Shown: positions 62,274-64,000 of the stretch, in pieces
Layout of the letters: every line of letters begins with the position of its first letter
Position numbering within the stretch: the first letter of the stretch is position 1
Assembly (NCBI RefSeq): GCF_003258365.1
Contig: NZ_QHKM01000001.1
Span: 1,054,001-1,118,000, forward strand
Length of the DNA stretch: 64,000 bases
Reading direction: 5' to 3'
Source of the DNA: Hymenobacter edaphi
GTDB lineage: Bacteria > Bacteroidota > Bacteroidia > Cytophagales > Hymenobacteraceae
The notes under the pieces: model-generated
Database searches by the model: none
Told to the model about the DNA's origin: nothing
The model's input: the letters and a program-made list of their open reading frames with translations, nothing else
Program-made: the position numbers and the translations under genes

Positions 62274-63180
62274 TAAGCTGTTTCGCGCCAAGCTCGAGCA
62301 GCACGCCACCCCGCCCCCACCCTCCTTGTGGTACGACCTGCAGGAGCAGCTGGAGCCCGAAGAGAAAAAACGCCGCGGCGGCTTCTGGATGGCCATAGCC
62401 GCGGCCATCACCCTGCTGCTGGTAGCCGGTGGCAGCTGGCTGGTGTGGCAGCATCAGCCGCTGGGCCCCGGCAACGCGGGCCCGCTGGCTTCGGGCACCA
62501 CCACCGGCGGCCCCGGCCAGCCGCGCCCCGCCGAAGCCCCCGCCACCACGACCCCGACGGCCCCGAGCACGCCCGCTGACGCTGATTTTGGCGTCGACAG
62601 CACGGTGCGGATGCCCCTCGACCCGGCCACCATTGCCGCCCGCCCCGCTGCGGCCCCGACGGCTGAGGAAGCCGCGAAAAATTCTGCGAATCCGGCCGCA
62701 ACTCAGGCAACGGTGACTCCCCGCCCCGCATCTACCCATCAACAGCAGCAACTACTGGCCCGCACCGAGCGCGCTGCAGCGCCCCGGACGTCGGACCGGC
62801 CGGAAAAACCGGTTTTCCAGCCCACCGACGAGCATTCAGTAGCTGATGTACGCCAAGCCGTAGCCGCGCAGCCGGCCCCCGCGCAAACCACCGCTTCCTT
62901 GACGCCAGCCGCCCCAGCCGGGGCCCCGAGCTTGCCGGCCGGCGCCATCGAAGTGGAAGTGCGCCAGCACCCGGAACAAGCCGTGGCCCTGGCCCCGGCC
63001 GCCGCCGCCGAAGCCCCGGGCCGGACGCGGCCCAGCGTGCGGGGCGTGCTGCGCCAGATGCGGCGCGTGGCCCAGGGCGAAAAGCCCAACCTGGCTGAAG
63101 TCGGGCTGCCCACCAACCCCGCCCTTACCCTGCAGGCCCGCGTGGCCGGCCACACCCTCACCAAGACTATTTCGCTCTAA
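62254..63180 (+). CDS. Candidate anti-sigma factor, single-pass membrane protein
   Basis: A 308-residue protein. A cytoplasmic N-terminus of about 45 residues (EDIDKLFRAKLEQHATPPPPSLWYDLQEQL) fits the short sigma-binding segment typical of Bacteroidota, then one helix (MAIAAAITLLLVAGGSWLVW, about 46-65) and a long Pro/Ala/Thr-rich periplasmic part ending with a short basic domain (VRGVLRQMRRVAQGEKPNLAEVG). It overlaps the sigma gene by 20 bases, the usual coupling for a sigma/anti-sigma pair. No zinc-binding anti-sigma motif is present. Confidence 0.72.
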   Translation: MQPEDIDKLFRAKLEQHATPPPPSLWYDLQEQLEPEEKKRRGGFWMAIAAAITLLLVAGGSWLVWQHQPLGPGNAGPLASGTTTGGPGQPRPAEAPATTTPTAPSTPADADFGVDSTVRMPLDPATIAARPAAAPTAEEAAKNSANPAATQATVTPRPASTHQQQQLLARTERAAAPRTSDRPEKPVFQPTDEHSVADVRQAVAAQPAPAQTTASLTPAAPAGAPSLPAGAIEVEVRQHPEQAVALAPAAAAEAPGRTRPSVRGVLRQMRRVAQGEKPNLAEVGLPTNPALTLQARVAGHTLTKTISL

Positions 63181-63243
63181 TTGCCCGCGCCGCCCCGGCG
63201 CCCCGCTTCTTCCCTCTCCCCTGACTTTCTGCTTCCTCCTACT

Positions 63244-64000
63244 ATGAAACCTGCTTCCTTCTTCGCTGCACTTTCCGGCCTGCTGCTTTCCAGCTCCTTC
63301 GCCTCGGCCGGCAGCCTGGCCCGCGTGCCCGGCAACGACGACACCATCATGGTGAAACTGCCCAACCAGGTGTCGATGACCATTGTGGCCCGCAACAAGC
63401 AGCAGCTGCGCGAGCTGAAAAACTACAAGCTCGACTCGCTGATGACCCTGCTCGACGCCTACATCAGCCAGGCCGAAGCGGCCGGGCGCAAGGGCAGCAA
63501 CGGGCAGGTGACGATGGAGTTCTACCCCGCCAAGGACAAGCCCGGCAGCACCGCCGCCCCCGAGCAGGTGCGCGTGACGGTGCGCGGCTCCAAGCCCAAC
63601 GCCGACCGCGTGGAGGTGTTCATGAACAAGAAGCTGGGCGTGACGGTGGAAAACAGCGAAGACGCCAACGGCGGCGACAACGTGAAAGTGAGCATCAACA
63701 GCGACGCCAAGTCCGACTCGGTGAAGCACGCCAAGCGTGAGGCCCGGCGCAACAAGCTCACCGGCACCGACTTCGGCGTGGACCTGGGCCTGAACGCGCT
63801 GGTCAACAAGAAAGCCTATGCCCCCGGCGGCACCGAGCAGCCCTACGACCTGCGCACCTGGGGCTCCCGCTACGTGGCGCTGAACTGGAAATTCTGGGCC
63901 CGCACCGGCCGCAACAGCCCGCTGTACTTCCACCTCGGCCCGGAAGTGGCCTTCAACAACTACATGCTGGAGGGCAACCGCTACTTCGCCGCCAACACCA
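63244..64000 (+). CDS. Secreted protein, probable outer-membrane barrel (3' truncated)
   Basis: At least 252 residues, cut by the window end. Signal peptide FFAALSGLLLSSSFASA. The N-terminal 170 residues are polar and charged (TIMVKLPNQVSMTIVARNKQQL, NADRVEVFMNKKLGVTVENSEDANGG); from about residue 175 strand-like segments appear (TDFGVDLGLNALVN, SRYVALNWKFWAR, LYFHLGPEVAFNNYML), consistent with an outer-membrane barrel. It lies 63 bases after the candidate anti-sigma gene and is a likely member of the same unit, perhaps the target of the sigma factor. Confidence 0.75.
   Translation, partial: MKPASFFAALSGLLLSSSFASAGSLARVPGNDDTIMVKLPNQVSMTIVARNKQQLRELKNYKLDSLMTLLDAYISQAEAAGRKGSNGQVTMEFYPAKDKPGSTAAPEQVRVTVRGSKPNADRVEVFMNKKLGVTVENSEDANGGDNVKVSINSDAKSDSVKHAKREARRNKLTGTDFGVDLGLNALVNKKAYAPGGTEQPYDLRTWGSRYVALNWKFWARTGRNSPLYFHLGPEVAFNNYMLEGNRYFAANT

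Overview
The window looks like chromosomal DNA from a high-GC member of the Bacteroidota, most likely a Hymenobacter-like Cytophagales. That is inference. It rests on several -7 promoter elements of the TAnnTTTG type, few recognisable Shine-Dalgarno sites, families typical of the group (DUF349, DUF1015, YqgE/AlgH, 4-fold beta-flower, DUF4259, PhlG-like SRPBCC, TonB C-terminal/MORN) and several families of interspersed palindromic spacers. Most of the DNA is ordinary GC-rich housekeeping sequence. Three stretches are clearly lower in GC: about 10.6-11.3 kb, 24.5-25.5 kb and short spacers near 2.8 and 31.7 kb.

Layout. 0-3.6 kb: 3' part of a histidine operon, hisB(partial)-hisH-hisA-hisF-hisIE, closed by a strong hairpin. 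3.6-5 kb: two tandem minus-strand outer-membrane beta-barrel paralogues, one broken by two frameshifts. 5-9.5 kb: a glycolipid or lipid A type module (GT2 transferase, tandem LAB_N membrane protein, NAD-sugar epimerase, ArnT-like GT39 transferase). 9.5-11.3 kb: an orphan DUF5343-like gene and a low-GC spacer holding a broken reading frame. 11.3-17.5 kb: TPR protein, gyrA, a small lipoprotein, an HD phosphohydrolase and a GNAT-like protein. 17.5-19.4 kb: a beta-flower protein, a tiny secreted ORF, tRNA-Thr and hairpins. 19.4-22.4 kb: an OmpR-type two-component pair and a RhtA-like exporter.

22.6-33.1 kb holds the most interesting cluster. On the minus strand an NtrC-type regulator is followed by a coiled-coil protein, a membrane-anchored PspA-like coiled-coil protein, a substrate-binding protein fused to OmpA, an ABC permease, an ABC ATPase and, after a low-GC insert on the other strand, a PAS histidine kinase. 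I infer a two-component, sigma-54-controlled envelope transport or stress system. The insert carries a barstar-like gene with an in-frame stop, a small membrane protein and a 41-bp displaced copy of the 3' end of the ATPase gene.

33-51.5 kb: a lipoprotein, a zinc-ribbon protein, a DUF349 protein, AlgH, pdxH, DUF1015, maf, a multi-spanning membrane protein, a PhlG-like protein, a NERD-like membrane protein, catalase, an MFS transporter, a DMT protein, DUF4259 and gpsA. 51.6-55.6 kb: an efflux adaptor and a TolC-like protein without an inner-membrane pump, then sdaAB. 55.7-64 kb: a tryptophan 2,3-dioxygenase family gene, secreted TPR-like and TonB/MORN proteins, a FAD oxidoreductase, a CoA-binding protein, an SDR, and an ECF sigma factor with a candidate anti-sigma and a secreted beta-barrel gene that runs off the end.
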